Notes: generated by a model not told the origin, from the sequence alone. A stretch of 64,000 nt of DNA from Rhabdaerophilum calidifontis (GCF_008641065.1 NZ_VTRS01000001.1:310001-374000); one strand, 5' to 3'. Shown: positions 1-8,357, numbered from the stretch's first letter. Made by a program: numbers and translations.

Positions 1-1
1 C

Positions 2-3000
2 AAGCCCAAGGCGCCGCGCTACTGGGTCTCGACCGTCGAGGCGATGCCGCGCGACCTGGATGTGAGCTTTGTGGCGATCGACGAGATCCAGCTCATCGCG
101 GATTTCGAGCGCGGCCATGTCTTCACCGACGCGCTTCTGCACCGGCGCGGACGGGCGGAAACGCTGCTGCTCGGCGCGGCCACCGCGCAGCCGCTGATCG
201 AGCGCCTGCTGCCCGGCGTGCGGATCGAGACGCGGCCGCGCCTCTCGCGGCTTGTCCATGCGGGGGAGAAGAAGATCACCCGGCTGCCGCCGCGCGCGGC
301 CGTGATCGCGTTCTCCGCCGAGGAGGTCTATGCGATCGCCGAACTGGTGCGCCGCCAGCGCGGTGGCGCGGCGGTGGTGATGGGCTCGCTCTCGCCGCGC
401 ACGCGCAACGCGCAGGTCGCGATGTTCCAGGCCGGCGAGGTCGATCATATCGTCGCCACCGACGCGATCGGGATGGGGCTGAACCTCGAGATCGGGCATG
501 TCGCCTTCGCGGCAGACCGGAAATTCGACGGCCGCCGCCACCGCCGGCTGTTCCCGGCCGAGATGGCGCAGATCGCCGGCCGTGCCGGTCGTGCCGTTCA
601 GGACGGAACCTTCGGCACCACCGGGCGCTGCCCGGCTTTCGATGAGGATCTGGTCGAGGCGCTCGAGGAGCATCGCTTCGATCCGCTCGCAATGGCGCAA
701 TGGCGCAATTCGGCGCTCGATTTCGCAACCCTCGACCGGCTCGAGGCGAGCCTCAACCGGGCGCCGGGCGACGCGGCCCTCGTCCGTGCACGCCGGGCGG
801 ATGACGAGGCGACGCTCGAGATCGCGATGCTGCGCCCGGCGATCCGCGATCTCGCGCGCGGCGAGGCCGCGGTCCGGCGGCTCTGGGATCTCTGCCAGCT
901 TCCGGATTATCGCAAGGTTTCGCCCGGCGTGCATGCCGACTTGGTTGTGTCACTTTACGAAGCGATTATCCGCAAGGGGGCCATCGACGCCGATTGGTTC
1001 AGCCGCGAGATCAAGGCCTGCGACCGGATCGAGGGCGATATCGACACCCTTTCCTGGCGGCTCGCGCAGATCCGCACCTGGAGCTATTGCGCCAACCGGC
1101 CCGATTGGCTCGCCGATCCTCTGCATTGGCAGAACGTGACGCGCGCGCTAGAGGACAAGGTGTCGGACGCACTGCACGAGCGGCTCATGCAGCGCTTCGT
1201 CGACAGGCGCACCTCGGTCCTGATGCGTCGACTGAAAGAGAATGTGATGCTGGAAGCGGAAGTAAACGCGACGGGGGACGTGCTGGTCGAAGGCCAGCAC
1301 ATCGGACGCCTTGAGGGGTTCCGTTTCACGCCCGATCCGGGCGCCGAGGCGGCCGAGGCCAAGACCCTGCGCGCGGCCGCCGGCAAGGCGCTCGCCGGCG
1401 AGATCGAAACCCGCGCGGCACGGCTCTCGACCGCGAATGACGACCAGCTCCAGCTCTCGCTCGACGGGGTGATCCGCTATCTCGGCGAGCCGATCGCAAC
1501 GCTTCAGGCCGGCGCGCGGCCGCTGGAGCCACGCTTCCTGCTTCTCGCGGACGAGGCGCTTGCCGGGCTGCATCGCGAGATGGTCGAGACCCGCATCGCC
1601 AACTGGATCAAGGCGCATGTGCAGAAGCTGCTCGGGGCGCTCTTCGCGCTCGAGGCGGCCGAAGGCGTGACGGGCATTGCGCGCGGCATTGCCTTCCGGG
1701 TCGCGGAAGCGCTCGGCGTGCTCGACAGGGCGGCGGTGGCGAACGATGTCCGCGCGCTCGACCAGAACGCCCGCGCCGAGCTGCGCAAGCTCGGCCTGCG
1801 GTTCGGGGCGCATCACCTGTTCCTGCCGGCCTTGATGAAGCCGGGTCCGCGCAGCCTCGCCGCCCAGCTCTTCGCGCTCCAGCGCGGCGACGATCCCGCG
1901 GCGTTGCGTGACGTCTCGCATCTCGCCTTCTCGGGCCGGACCTCGATCCCGGTCGATCCGGCGATCAACCGCGAGCTTTACCGTGTCGCGGGGTTCAGGG
2001 TTGTCGGGCCGCGCGCAGTCCGTGTCGATATCCTCGAGCGGCTGGCGGATCTGATCCGCCCGGCGGTCGCCTATCGGCCGGGCGTGACGCCGGGTGCGCC
2101 GCCTCCGGGTGCTGCGGATGGCGACGGCTTCGTCGTGACCGGCGCGATGACCTCGCTCGTCGGCTGCGCCGGGGCGGAATTCGGCGAGATCCTGAAATCG
2201 CTCGGCTATCGCGCCGAAACGCGGCCGGGGCCGGCGATCACCGTGCCGCTCAAGATCGAGGCGCCGGTGGCGGCGACGGAACCGCTTCGGGCCGAATCAC
2301 CCGAGACCGCCATGCCGGAACCCGGAATCCCGGATGCCACGATGTCCGCGATTGGCGCGGCCGGCCCCGCGCCGGCGGAAGCCAGCGCGACCGATTGGCC
2401 CGCCGATTCCACCGGCCGCGCCGAACGCGAAGGTGCGGCGATCGAGGCGGCGGCGCCGGTTGAAGATGCCGCCGCGCCGGTCGAGGCCGGTCCCGAGGCC
2501 GGCGAGGAGGCTGCTTCCGAAATCTCCGACGTCTCTGCGGCGGCCGGGGCGGCTGACCCCGCCGCGGCATCGACCGCTGCCGAGCCGGCCGCGGATGTGG
2601 CTGCCGCGCCGGTCGAGATCGAGATCTGGCGGATCGCGCGGCCCGACCGCAATCGCCCGCCGCAGCGCGGCCGCGGCAATCCCCGGCATCGCGAGAGCGG
2701 CCGCGACGAGGGACGCGCTTCGCCGGGGCAGCCGGAGAGGCAGGCCGGCGATGATTCGCCCCGTCCGGAGAGGCGCGAGGGCGAACGCCGGCACGAGCGG
2801 CCGAAGCGGTTCTTCCCCGGCCAGGGGCATGGCGGCGCCGGGCCGCAGCCCGAGGAGAATGCGGGGCGCAACGGCCAGGGCCATAAGGCGCCGGCACATG
2901 CAAGGGGGCATGGCCAAGGCAAGGGTTCGGGACACGGCCAGGGATATGGCCAGGATCAGGGCAAGGGGCTCGGCAAGGGTGACGGGCCACGCCGGGACAG

Positions 3001-3139
3001 GAGCGGGAACCGCGGCGGCGATCGCGACGCGCCGCGCGTGTTCGGCGACCGCCCGCGCGATACCAACCGCGCGCCGGACCCCGATTCGCCCTTCGCCAAG
3101 CTCGCGGCCCTCAAGGCCCAGCTCGAAGGCAAAACCTGA
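2..3139 (+). CDS. SUV3-like DExH-box RNA helicase, 5' partial
   Basis: The reading frame is open to the left window edge, so the N-terminus, including the Walker A region, lies outside; 1045 residues are visible. The DEIQ Walker B box comes almost at once (AIDEIQL). It is followed by helicase C-domain signatures GMGLNLEIGHVAFAADRKFDG and QIAGRAGR, the pattern of mitochondrial SUV3-type RNA helicases. After the helicase core there are roughly 500 residues of family-specific alpha-helical region. Then comes an Ala/Glu/Pro-rich linker (about 2280-2630) and a basic Arg/Gly/His/Gln tail with GHGQG-like repeats (about 2640-3060). A role in RNA unwinding or turnover is inferred from the family. An S4 RNA-binding protein follows after 9 bp, suggesting one RNA-related operon. 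The ATG at 44 is internal, not the start. Confidence 0.9.
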   Translation, partial: KPKAPRYWVSTVEAMPRDLDVSFVAIDEIQLIADFERGHVFTDALLHRRGRAETLLLGAATAQPLIERLLPGVRIETRPRLSRLVHAGEKKITRLPPRAAVIAFSAEEVYAIAELVRRQRGGAAVVMGSLSPRTRNAQVAMFQAGEVDHIVATDAIGMGLNLEIGHVAFAADRKFDGRRHRRLFPAEMAQIAGRAGRAVQDGTFGTTGRCPAFDEDLVEALEEHRFDPLAMAQWRNSALDFATLDRLEASLNRAPGDAALVRARRADDEATLEIAMLRPAIRDLARGEAAVRRLWDLCQLPDYRKVSPGVHADLVVSLYEAIIRKGAIDADWFSREIKACDRIEGDIDTLSWRLAQIRTWSYCANRPDWLADPLHWQNVTRALEDKVSDALHERLMQRFVDRRTSVLMRRLKENVMLEAEVNATGDVLVEGQHIGRLEGFRFTPDPGAEAAEAKTLRAAAGKALAGEIETRAARLSTANDDQLQLSLDGVIRYLGEPIATLQAGARPLEPRFLLLADEALAGLHREMVETRIANWIKAHVQKLLGALFALEAAEGVTGIARGIAFRVAEALGVLDRAAVANDVRALDQNARAELRKLGLRFGAHHLFLPALMKPGPRSLAAQLFALQRGDDPAALRDVSHLAFSGRTSIPVDPAINRELYRVAGFRVVGPRAVRVDILERLADLIRPAVAYRPGVTPGAPPPGAADGDGFVVTGAMTSLVGCAGAEFGEILKSLGYRAETRPGPAITVPLKIEAPVAATEPLRAESPETAMPEPGIPDATMSAIGAAGPAPAEASATDWPADSTGRAEREGAAIEAAAPVEDAAAPVEAGPEAGEEAASEISDVSAAAGAADPAAASTAAEPAADVAAAPVEIEIWRIARPDRNRPPQRGRGNPRHRESGRDEGRASPGQPERQAGDDSPRPERREGERRHERPKRFFPGQGHGGAGPQPEENAGRNGQGHKAPAHARGHGQGKGSGHGQGYGQDQGKGLGKGDGPRRDRSGNRGGDRDAPRVFGDRPRDTNRAPDPDSPFAKLAALKAQLEGKT

Positions 3140-3148
3140 CCGGCGGCG

Positions 3149-3457
3149 ATGACGCGGGGCCGGGTTCGGGTGCCGGAGGGCGCGCCGCCCGCCATCCGCC
3201 TCGACAAATGGCTGTGGTTCGCGCGTTTCCAGCGCGCGCGGGCAGATTGTGCGGAACTGGTCCGGGCCGGGCATGTCCGGATCGGCGGCCGGCGGGTCAC
3301 GCAGCCGGGCGCGGTGGTCCGGGTCGGCGATGTGCTGACGCTGGCGCTGCCGGGCGAGACGATCCTGGTCGAGATCCGCGCGCTTGCCGAGCGGCGCGGC
3401 GAAAGCGCGGCCGCCCTGCGCCTCTATCGGCGGATCGAGGCCGGCGGAGATGGTTGA
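3149..3457 (+). CDS. S4-domain RNA-binding protein (Hsp15-like)
   Basis: 102 residues, almost entirely one S4 domain: the [31 protein letters not shown] core is followed by a [11 protein letters not shown] strand. This is the arrangement of Hsp15/RqcH-linked S4 proteins, which bind rRNA or stalled 50S-tRNA complexes. The ATG lies 9 bp after the helicase stop, so the two are probably cotranscribed. The length fits the alphaproteobacterial family, which lacks the long basic tail of the E. coli protein. The ribosomal target is inferred from homology; the sequence itself only shows the fold. Confidence 0.85.
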   Translation: MTRGRVRVPEGAPPAIRLDKWLWFARFQRARADCAELVRAGHVRIGGRRVTQPGAVVRVGDVLTLALPGETILVEIRALAERRGESAAALRLYRRIEAGGDG

Positions 3458-3563
3458 GCCGGCTTGCATCGCGCGCGAAACCGCTCTAGCGCTTGCCGCC
3501 CATCGACGGCATCGCCATCTAACCCGGCGGGCCGCGCCGGCGCCGGAATATCAGGAGAAGCCG

Positions 3564-3902
3564 ATGACCTATGTGGTCACCGAGAATTGCATCAAGTGCA
3601 AATACATGGATTGCGTCGAGGTCTGCCCGGTCGATTGCTTCTACGAGGGCGAGAACATGCTCGTGATCCATCCCGATGAATGCATCGATTGCGGCGTCTG
3701 CGAGCCGGAATGCCCCGCCGAGGCGATCAAGCCGGATACGGAACCCGGCCTTGAGCAATGGCTGAAGCTCAACGCGGATTTCGCCAAGACCTGGCCCAAC
3801 ATCACCATCAAGCGCGAGCCGCCGGCCGATGCCAAGGAATGGGACGGCAAGACCGGCAAGTTCCCCGATCTTTTCTCGGAGAAGCCCGGCGAGGGCGATT
3901 GA
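3564..3902 (+). CDS. fdxA: 7Fe ferredoxin FdxA
   Basis: 112-residue soluble ferredoxin. The N-terminal half holds two cluster motifs, [17 protein letters not shown] and [12 protein letters not shown], the spacing of [3Fe-4S][4Fe-4S] ferredoxins of the FdxA family. An aspartate/glutamate-rich C-terminal extension ending [18 protein letters not shown] is typical for alphaproteobacterial members. The start is set by AGGAG at 3552-3556 upstream of the ATG; the longer in-frame extension into the S4 gene has no family similarity. The fdxA-carD order recurs in alphaproteobacteria. It is a low-potential electron carrier with unknown partner here. Confidence 0.95.
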   Translation: MTYVVTENCIKCKYMDCVEVCPVDCFYEGENMLVIHPDECIDCGVCEPECPAEAIKPDTEPGLEQWLKLNADFAKTWPNITIKREPPADAKEWDGKTGKFPDLFSEKPGEGD

Positions 3903-3914
3903 GCGCCCCGTTAA

Positions 3915-3956
3915 CCCTGCATGGCGGCTTTGCGGCAGGGGCGTGGCGGCGTTTTT
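3915..3956 (+). terminator. possible fdxA terminator hairpin
   Basis: CCCTGC (3915-3920) can pair with GCAGGG (3935-3940). An overlapping alternative pairs CGCCCC (3904-3909) with GGGGCG (3938-3943). A T5 run follows at 3952-3956, but 11 bases after the stem, further than in a textbook intrinsic terminator. A second stem, GGCGG (3945-3949) with CCGCC (3964-3968), encloses the T-rich stretch. Confidence 0.35.
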
Positions 3957-3983
3957 GATTTTTCCGCCGAAGCGTGGTATCGG
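3955..3983 (+). promoter_or_regulatory. candidate sigma-70 promoter for carD
   Basis: TTGATT (3955-3960), a 17-base spacer, then TATCGG (3978-3983). This is the best -35/-10 pair in the gap before carD and sits in a locally AT-rich patch. If real, the carD transcript would have a leader of roughly 260 nt. It is based on consensus matching alone. Confidence 0.3.
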
Positions 3984-4248
3984 TTAATCAACAGTCGAGA
4001 CAGGTGGCCGCTTCCTTTGCGCCGAGCTTCCCACTGACATGATCGTTCACGGGCCTGCACGTTCCCCACGCGCGGGCTCTTTGGTCTGTCTTTGGCGAGA
4101 CGCGGCGGGAAATCGTTCTTCCTCGTCGATGATTCCGGCCTGACGGGGTTTCCGGCAGGGCGGGCCGTGTTTGTGGCGCGGGGTGCTGAACCCCGTCTGA
4201 GGCTTCGTCCGCCCGCGCAGCTGCCGGCGGATGATTGGTGAGGGAAAA

Positions 4249-4833
4249 ATGAGCACAAAGAAGACGCAGCGCGATGGTTTCAGGCCGGGCGAGTCCATCG
4301 TCTATCCGGCCCATGGCGTCGGACAGGTGGTGGCGATCGAGGAGCAGGAGATCGCGGGCTTCAAGCTCGAATTGTTTGTCGTCAATTTTGCGAAAGAGAA
4401 AATGACGCTGCGCGTGCCCGTGGCCAAGGTCGCGAGCGTCGGCATGCGCAAGCTCTCGGATGCCGAAGGCATTGCCAAGGCGCTCGAGGTGCTGACCGGC
4501 CGCGCCCGCATCAAGCGCACCATGTGGTCGCGCCGGGCGCAGGAATACGAGGCGAAAATCAATTCCGGCGACATCATCGCGGTGGCGGAGGTCGTGCGCG
4601 ATCTTTACCGCTCCGAGGCGCAGCCGGAACAATCCTATTCCGAGCGCCAGCTGTTCGAGACCGCGCTGGCCCGGCTCGTCGACGAGGTCGCCGCGGTCGA
4701 CGGTTCGACCGATACCGAGGCGATGAAGCGCATCGAGACGAGCCTCGCCAAGGGGCCGCGCCGCACGCGGGGCACCGATGCCAGCACCGATGCCGAGGCG
4801 GACAACGACGATTCGAGCGAGGAGGCGGCGTGA
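4249..4833 (+). CDS. carD: CarD/CdnL-family RNA polymerase-binding regulator
   Basis: 194 residues. The N-terminal RNAP-interacting Tudor-like domain begins FRPGESIVYPAHGVGQVVAIEEQEIAG, the CarD/TRCF RID signature. A helical DNA-binding domain follows with RKLSD, the WSRRAQEYEAKINSGD box and LARLVDEVAAVDG. The acidic tail ends ADNDDSSEEAA. CarD proteins bind the RNAP beta subunit and stabilise open complexes, notably at rRNA promoters. The ATG at 4249 is preferred because GGTGAGGG (4237-4244) precedes it; an in-frame ATG at 4231 would put that sequence inside the gene. A hairpin (4824-4841) spans the stop codon and a terminator follows. Confidence 0.93.
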   Translation: MSTKKTQRDGFRPGESIVYPAHGVGQVVAIEEQEIAGFKLELFVVNFAKEKMTLRVPVAKVASVGMRKLSDAEGIAKALEVLTGRARIKRTMWSRRAQEYEAKINSGDIIAVAEVVRDLYRSEAQPEQSYSERQLFETALARLVDEVAAVDGSTDTEAMKRIETSLAKGPRRTRGTDASTDAEADNDDSSEEAA

Positions 4834-4858
4834 ACGCCGCCTGCTGTCCCTGATCGAA

Positions 4859-4890
4859 GCCCGCGGCCCATGGTCGCGGGCCTTTTCTTT
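4859..4890 (+). terminator. rho-independent terminator after carD
   Basis: GCCCGCG (4859-4865) pairs with CGCGGGC (4875-4881) around a 9-base loop and is followed by CTTTTCTTT. A second hairpin, GGCGGCG / CGCCGCC (4824-4830, 4835-4841) with a TGAA loop, includes the carD stop codon. Confidence 0.75.
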
Positions 4891-4923
4891 CCGGGGTTCG
4901 GGAGCATCTGGCGCCCCCCTGTG

Positions 4924-4950
4924 AACCGGACCGGTTTTCGCGCGTATATC
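4924..4950 (+). promoter_or_regulatory. rpoH promoter region with palindromic site
   Basis: A perfect palindrome, AACCGG-A-CCGGTT (4924-4936), lies just upstream of a TATATC -10-like hexamer (4945-4950), 24 bases before the rpoH start codon. The -35 position reads TGAACC and is poor, so the promoter may need an activator or an alternative sigma factor. The palindrome is well placed for an operator. The regulator is unknown. Confidence 0.35.
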
Positions 4951-4973
4951 GTTCAACTGACAGGGAGACGCGC

Positions 4974-5846
4974 ATGGCCCAGCTTTCCGGCATCAGTCGA
5001 TCCTTCGTCCGCGCCGCGATGGAGGCCCCTTTCCTCACCCGCGAGGAGGAGCACGGCCTGGCCCTGCGCTGGCGCGACAACCAGGACCGCGCCGCGCTCG
5101 ACAGGCTGACCACCGCCCATATGCGGCTGGTGATCGCGATCGCGGCCCGCTTCCGGAATTACGGCCTGCCGGTTTCCGATCTCGTGCAGGAGGGGCATGT
5201 CGGGCTTCTCGAGGCGGCGGCCCGGTTCGAGCCGGAGCGCGAGGTGCGCTTCTCGACCTACGCCACCTGGTGGATCCGCGCCTCGATCCAGGATTTCGTG
5301 CTGCGCAACTGGTCGATCGTCCGCGGCGGCACATCCTCCGCGCAGAAGGCGCTGTTCTTCAATCTGCGGCGCCTGCGGATGCGCATCGCGCTCAAGGCCG
5401 AGGGCGACCCCTCGGTCGACATCCATGCCGAGATCGCCGCGGCGGTCGGGGTGCAGAAGGCCGATGTGCAGGCGATGGAGACGCGGCTTTCCGGTCCTGA
5501 TGTCTCGCTCAACGCGCCGATCTCGGATGACGAATCCTCCGGCTCGTCGGACCGGATGGATTTCTTCGCCGATCCGGCGCCGCTGCCGGACGAGGTGGTC
5601 GGGGAGCAGATCGACGGCGCGCGGCGCACGGAATGGCTGCGATCGGCGCTGACGGTGCTTTCCGAGCGCGAATTGCGCATCCTGCGCGAGCGGCGGCTCT
5701 CGGAGGAGGGCGAGACCCTCGAGGCGCTCGGCTCCAAGCTCGGCATTTCCAAGGAACGTGTCCGCCAGATCGAGAGCCGGGCGCTGGAAAAGCTCCGCAA
5801 GGCGCTGATCGAGCGCAATCCGCGCTTCGCGACCTCGCTCTCCTGA
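4974..5846 (+). CDS. rpoH: RpoH-type (sigma-32) RNA polymerase sigma factor
   Basis: 290 residues with sigma-70 regions 2.1-2.4 (LVIAIAARFRNYGLPVSDLVQEGHVGLLEAAARFEPEREVRFSTYATWWIRASIQDFVLRNWSIVR shortened here to its ends LVIAIA...NWSIVR). The RpoH box QKALFFNLRRLR distinguishes heat-shock sigma factors. Region 4.2 ends LEALGSKLGISKERVRQIESRALEKLRKAL. AGGGAG (4962-4967) precedes the ATG by six bases. Many alphaproteobacteria carry two RpoH paralogues; which one this is cannot be told from the window. The clpB gene at 50.4 kb is a typical target. The gene is convergent with the M48 protease, 15 bp apart. Confidence 0.9.
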   Translation: MAQLSGISRSFVRAAMEAPFLTREEEHGLALRWRDNQDRAALDRLTTAHMRLVIAIAARFRNYGLPVSDLVQEGHVGLLEAAARFEPEREVRFSTYATWWIRASIQDFVLRNWSIVRGGTSSAQKALFFNLRRLRMRIALKAEGDPSVDIHAEIAAAVGVQKADVQAMETRLSGPDVSLNAPISDDESSGSSDRMDFFADPAPLPDEVVGEQIDGARRTEWLRSALTVLSERELRILRERRLSEEGETLEALGSKLGISKERVRQIESRALEKLRKALIERNPRFATSLS

Positions 5847-5861
5847 GCGAGGCAGCCGTCT

Positions 5862-7379
5862 TCAGCCGGCCACGACCTTATAGCTTGTGCCGGGCGCGAG
5901 CTGATCCTCGGGCCCGAGCCCATTGAGGATATAGAAGCGTTCAAGTGCCTGCGGCTGGCCGCTCATATGCGCCGCAACGAGATCCTCCGGCCGTTCCCCC
6001 GCCCGCGCCTGCACGATCCGCACGCGCTCTGCCGGGAAGGCGCGGGCCTCCTCCTCGCCGAGACGACGGAAGCTGCGGGCACTGGCGAGAAAACGCTCGT
6101 CGATGGCGGCGGAAAAATTCTGTGCGGCATAGATCAAGCGGAAGACCGTGTCGCCGGAGCGGATCAGCACGACCCGGAAGCTCCAGTCCTGGCCGCGCGC
6201 GATCCCGGTGGCGGCCGGAAGACCGTCGAGCGTGAGTTCGGTGATCTCCCCGACCGGAAGATTCTCGATCGGGTTCTGGGCGATCAGCGCCGGCAGCGGC
6301 TTCGCGGCCTCGACCCGGCTCGAATCGAGGCGCAGCGCCTCCCTGGCGCCGGCGGTGACACCGAGCACGGCCTGCGGCGTGTTCTCGAGCACGAAGCCTT
6401 CCGGTGCCTCGACCGCGAATTTCAGCCGCGGATGCAGGAAGGTCCGGCCGCGGACGACGCCCTGCGACGGATCCTCCCCGAAGGCCATGCCCTCGATGGC
6501 CTGAAGCCATTTGCCGCGATCCGCCTCGCCGACGCCGGGCGCGCCGTATTGCCGGGCGACGGCGAGCGCGCGCTGGATGCGCTCCGGCGTCGTCGGATGG
6601 GTCGCGAGGATATCGTTGCCCTCCTCGCGGCCGCGATTGCCGATGGCCTCGCGCATGCGGCCGGAGCGATCGAGCGCGATCAGGAAGCGCGTGGCGCCAT
6701 GCGCCTCGAACCCGGCCTTGGCGATGGAGCGCACGCCCATCTCGTCGGCGTCGATCTCCTGCTGGCGGGAGAAGCCCGCCAAGGTCAGGCGGGATTGACC
6801 GCGCAGGAATTCGCCCGCGCCGGGGTTCTCCAGAACCTCGGTCTGGACGCGGCTCACCAGATTGGAGCGGGCGTCGAGCTCGGCGCGGGCCAGGGCGTGG
6901 CGGGCCGTGACATGAGCGATCTCATGCGCGATCACCGAGGCGATCTCGGCCGTATCGTTCGAGAGCGCGAGCAGGCCGCGCGTGAGGTAGACATAGCCGT
7001 TCGGCAGCGCGAAGGCGTTGATCGACGGCGAGTTCAGCACGACGATGCGGAAATGCTCGTTCGGCCTGTCGGAGACGAGGCGGAGCCGGTCCGCGATCGC
7101 GTTGAGCAGGACCTGGGTCTTCGGCGCGCGATATTCGCCGCCGAAGCTCGCGACAAGGCGCTTGTGCTCGCGCTCCAGCGCCGAGCCGGGTTCGAGTTTC
7201 GGTCCCGAACCCGGCAATTGCACCTTGCGCGGCTCGACCGGCGGCACCGAGAGCGGATCCGTGAAACAGCCGCCGAGCAGGAGCCCGACAAGCGCGCATG
7301 CCAGCCCGGGGGCGAGCATGCGCCGGACCGCTCGCCACGGCCGTCGCCAGGAATCCGCTTCCCGTCCGATCTGCGTCAT
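5862..7379 (-). CDS. M48-family metalloprotease lipoprotein
   Basis: 505 residues. The N-terminal signal ends in a lipobox, LLLGGC, with the lipidated Cys at residue 38 if the ATG at 7379 is used (an ATG at 7319 would also keep the signal). The zinc-binding HEIAH is at 152-156 and the downstream glutamate lies in EIDADEMG. This is the catalytic set of M48 peptidases such as BepA/LoiP. The C-terminal half carries a conserved extension ending in a LysM-like segment (YILNGLGPEDQLAPGTSYKVV). It is probably a periplasmic outer-membrane-associated protease or chaperone in outer-membrane protein quality control. Longer in-frame starts would overlap the upstream gene. It probably follows the nuclease-like gene in one transcript. 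Confidence 0.88.
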   Translation of the reverse strand: MTQIGREADSWRRPWRAVRRMLAPGLACALVGLLLGGCFTDPLSVPPVEPRKVQLPGSGPKLEPGSALEREHKRLVASFGGEYRAPKTQVLLNAIADRLRLVSDRPNEHFRIVVLNSPSINAFALPNGYVYLTRGLLALSNDTAEIASVIAHEIAHVTARHALARAELDARSNLVSRVQTEVLENPGAGEFLRGQSRLTLAGFSRQQEIDADEMGVRSIAKAGFEAHGATRFLIALDRSGRMREAIGNRGREEGNDILATHPTTPERIQRALAVARQYGAPGVGEADRGKWLQAIEGMAFGEDPSQGVVRGRTFLHPRLKFAVEAPEGFVLENTPQAVLGVTAGAREALRLDSSRVEAAKPLPALIAQNPIENLPVGEITELTLDGLPAATGIARGQDWSFRVVLIRSGDTVFRLIYAAQNFSAAIDERFLASARSFRRLGEEEARAFPAERVRIVQARAGERPEDLVAAHMSGQPQALERFYILNGLGPEDQLAPGTSYKVVAG

Positions 7380-7426
7380 ATCGCCCGCCCCAGCCCGCCG
7401 CCCGCCCGTCGCGCTTGCAGCAAGGA

Positions 7427-8212
7427 TCATTCCACCGGGGCGATATGCCATGGCGTCTCGACCCGCAACCTCGATAAGCCCCCGCTGCCGACGATGAAGC
7501 GGACGACAACGCGCTTTCCGGCCCATCCGGCGGGGTCCTGTCCCGAATCGCGCAATCGGGAGAGCTGCCGCGCCGTCAGTCCCACCGAGGGAGCACCACG
7601 AAATGATGGCGCGAAGTTGACAAAGACCAGATTGCGCCATGTGCGCACGCTGCGCACGCGCCAGAGCGCGACCATCCGGCGCCCGGCATGGCTTTCACGC
7701 TTGGCCTCGGCCGCCCGGTGGCGCTGCGCTTGCGCGCGGGGCGCCCAATGGCCGCGCCGGGCGCGGATCGCCAGCGCCTCGTGGCGGAGCAGCGCCGCCC
7801 AGCACTCGGCCTGTTCGGGTTCCGGCCAGGCCGGGACCAGGCCGGCCTCGACAAGCCCCGCCTGGAGCCAGAACGGGGCGAGATCGCCGTCCGGCTCGCG
7901 GATGAAGAGATGCGCCGGCACGCGGCCCCAGCGGTCCGGCCCGGCGGCCGGTTTCCAGCTGACCTGCTGGCCAGCCAGCGCCTCCGCGATGCGCGCCGCC
8001 AATTCCCGGCGCCGGCCCGGTTCGAGATGATCGGGCCAGACGATGCCGGCGGGCCGCAGCGCGAAACCGTCCGCGATCGGCAGGGCTCCCTCCTCGGAGA
8101 CCGAGAGAACGCTCGTCGGCAGCGCGCCCTCCGCCGCGCAGGGGAGCGGCGCGGCGGGAGCGGCGGATGCCGTCAGAATCAGCGGGAGAATTCGCGTCGC
8201 CAGATGTTGCAG
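7427..8212 (-). CDS. thermonuclease-like secreted protein, start uncertain
   Basis: About 261 residues. A hydrophobic leader (LATRILPLILTASAAPA) is followed by a segment resembling Staphylococcal-nuclease-like domains (WGRVPAHLFI...LQAGLVEAGLVPAWP) and a second C-terminal beta-rich part. Catalytic nuclease residues cannot be confirmed by eye, so activity is doubtful. No in-frame ATG, GTG or TTG lies between the tRNA gene and the mature domain. The given start is a CTG at 8212 and is only a placeholder. The longer frame starting at 8332 runs antisense through tRNA-Arg and yields the well-known spurious peptide GFEPVTYSLGNCRSILLSYG. The M48 gene starts 47 bp downstream of its stop. Confidence 0.55.
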   Translation of the reverse strand: MQHLATRILPLILTASAAPAAPLPCAAEGALPTSVLSVSEEGALPIADGFALRPAGIVWPDHLEPGRRRELAARIAEALAGQQVSWKPAAGPDRWGRVPAHLFIREPDGDLAPFWLQAGLVEAGLVPAWPEPEQAECWAALLRHEALAIRARRGHWAPRAQAQRHRAAEAKRESHAGRRMVALWRVRSVRTWRNLVFVNFAPSFRGAPSVGLTARQLSRLRDSGQDPAGWAGKRVVVRFIVGSGGLSRLRVETPWHIAPVE

Positions 8213-8254
8213 GAGGGTGCAATATCGGGAGAAAACTGGTATCTGCGCAGCGAC

Positions 8255-8331
8255 GGTCCCGTAGCTCAGCAGGATAGAGCGGCAGTTTCCTAAACTGTAG
8301 GTCACAGGTTCGAATCCTGTCGGGATCGCCA
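8255..8331 (+). tRNA. tRNA-Arg (anticodon CCU)
   Basis: The cloverleaf folds cleanly. The acceptor GGTCCCG (8255-8261) pairs with CGGGATC (8321-8327) with one G-U. The D stem is GCTC/GAGC, the anticodon stem GCAGT/ACTGT with loop TTCCTAA (8287-8293, anticodon CCT at 8289-8291), a 5-base variable loop, and the T arm ACAGG-TTCGAAT-CCTGT. CCA is encoded at 8329-8331. It reads AGG codons, rare in this high-GC genome. It lies on the strand opposite its protein-coding neighbours. Confidence 0.97.
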
Positions 8332-8357
8332 TCCGTTTCCGTGCCGCTCCGGGGACC

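Larger units (their letters stand above)
3903..4248. other. 346-bp gap before carD, structured leader
   Basis: No credible gene on either strand; the minus-strand ORFs here have no coding character. Besides the possible terminator and promoter at its left end, it contains a compact hairpin, CGGGGT (4179-4184) / ACCCCG (4190-4195) with a 5-base loop, about 55 nt before the carD start. The leader is long for this compact genome. Confidence 0.5.

Noticed and set aside
4921-4954. EcfG/RpoE-type promoter (GGAAC-N16-CGTT) before rpoH
   Set aside because: TGAAC and CGTT are present but 23 bases apart, too far, and the first base of the -35 does not match.
8255-8331. tRNA-Arg as an integration site of a mobile element
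   Set aside because: No duplicated tRNA end, integrase or foreign-composition segment on either side.
7427-8332. Long N-terminus (GFEPVTYSLGNCRSILLSYG) for the nuclease-like protein
   Set aside because: It is the antisense translation of the tRNA-Arg gene, a well-known annotation artefact.
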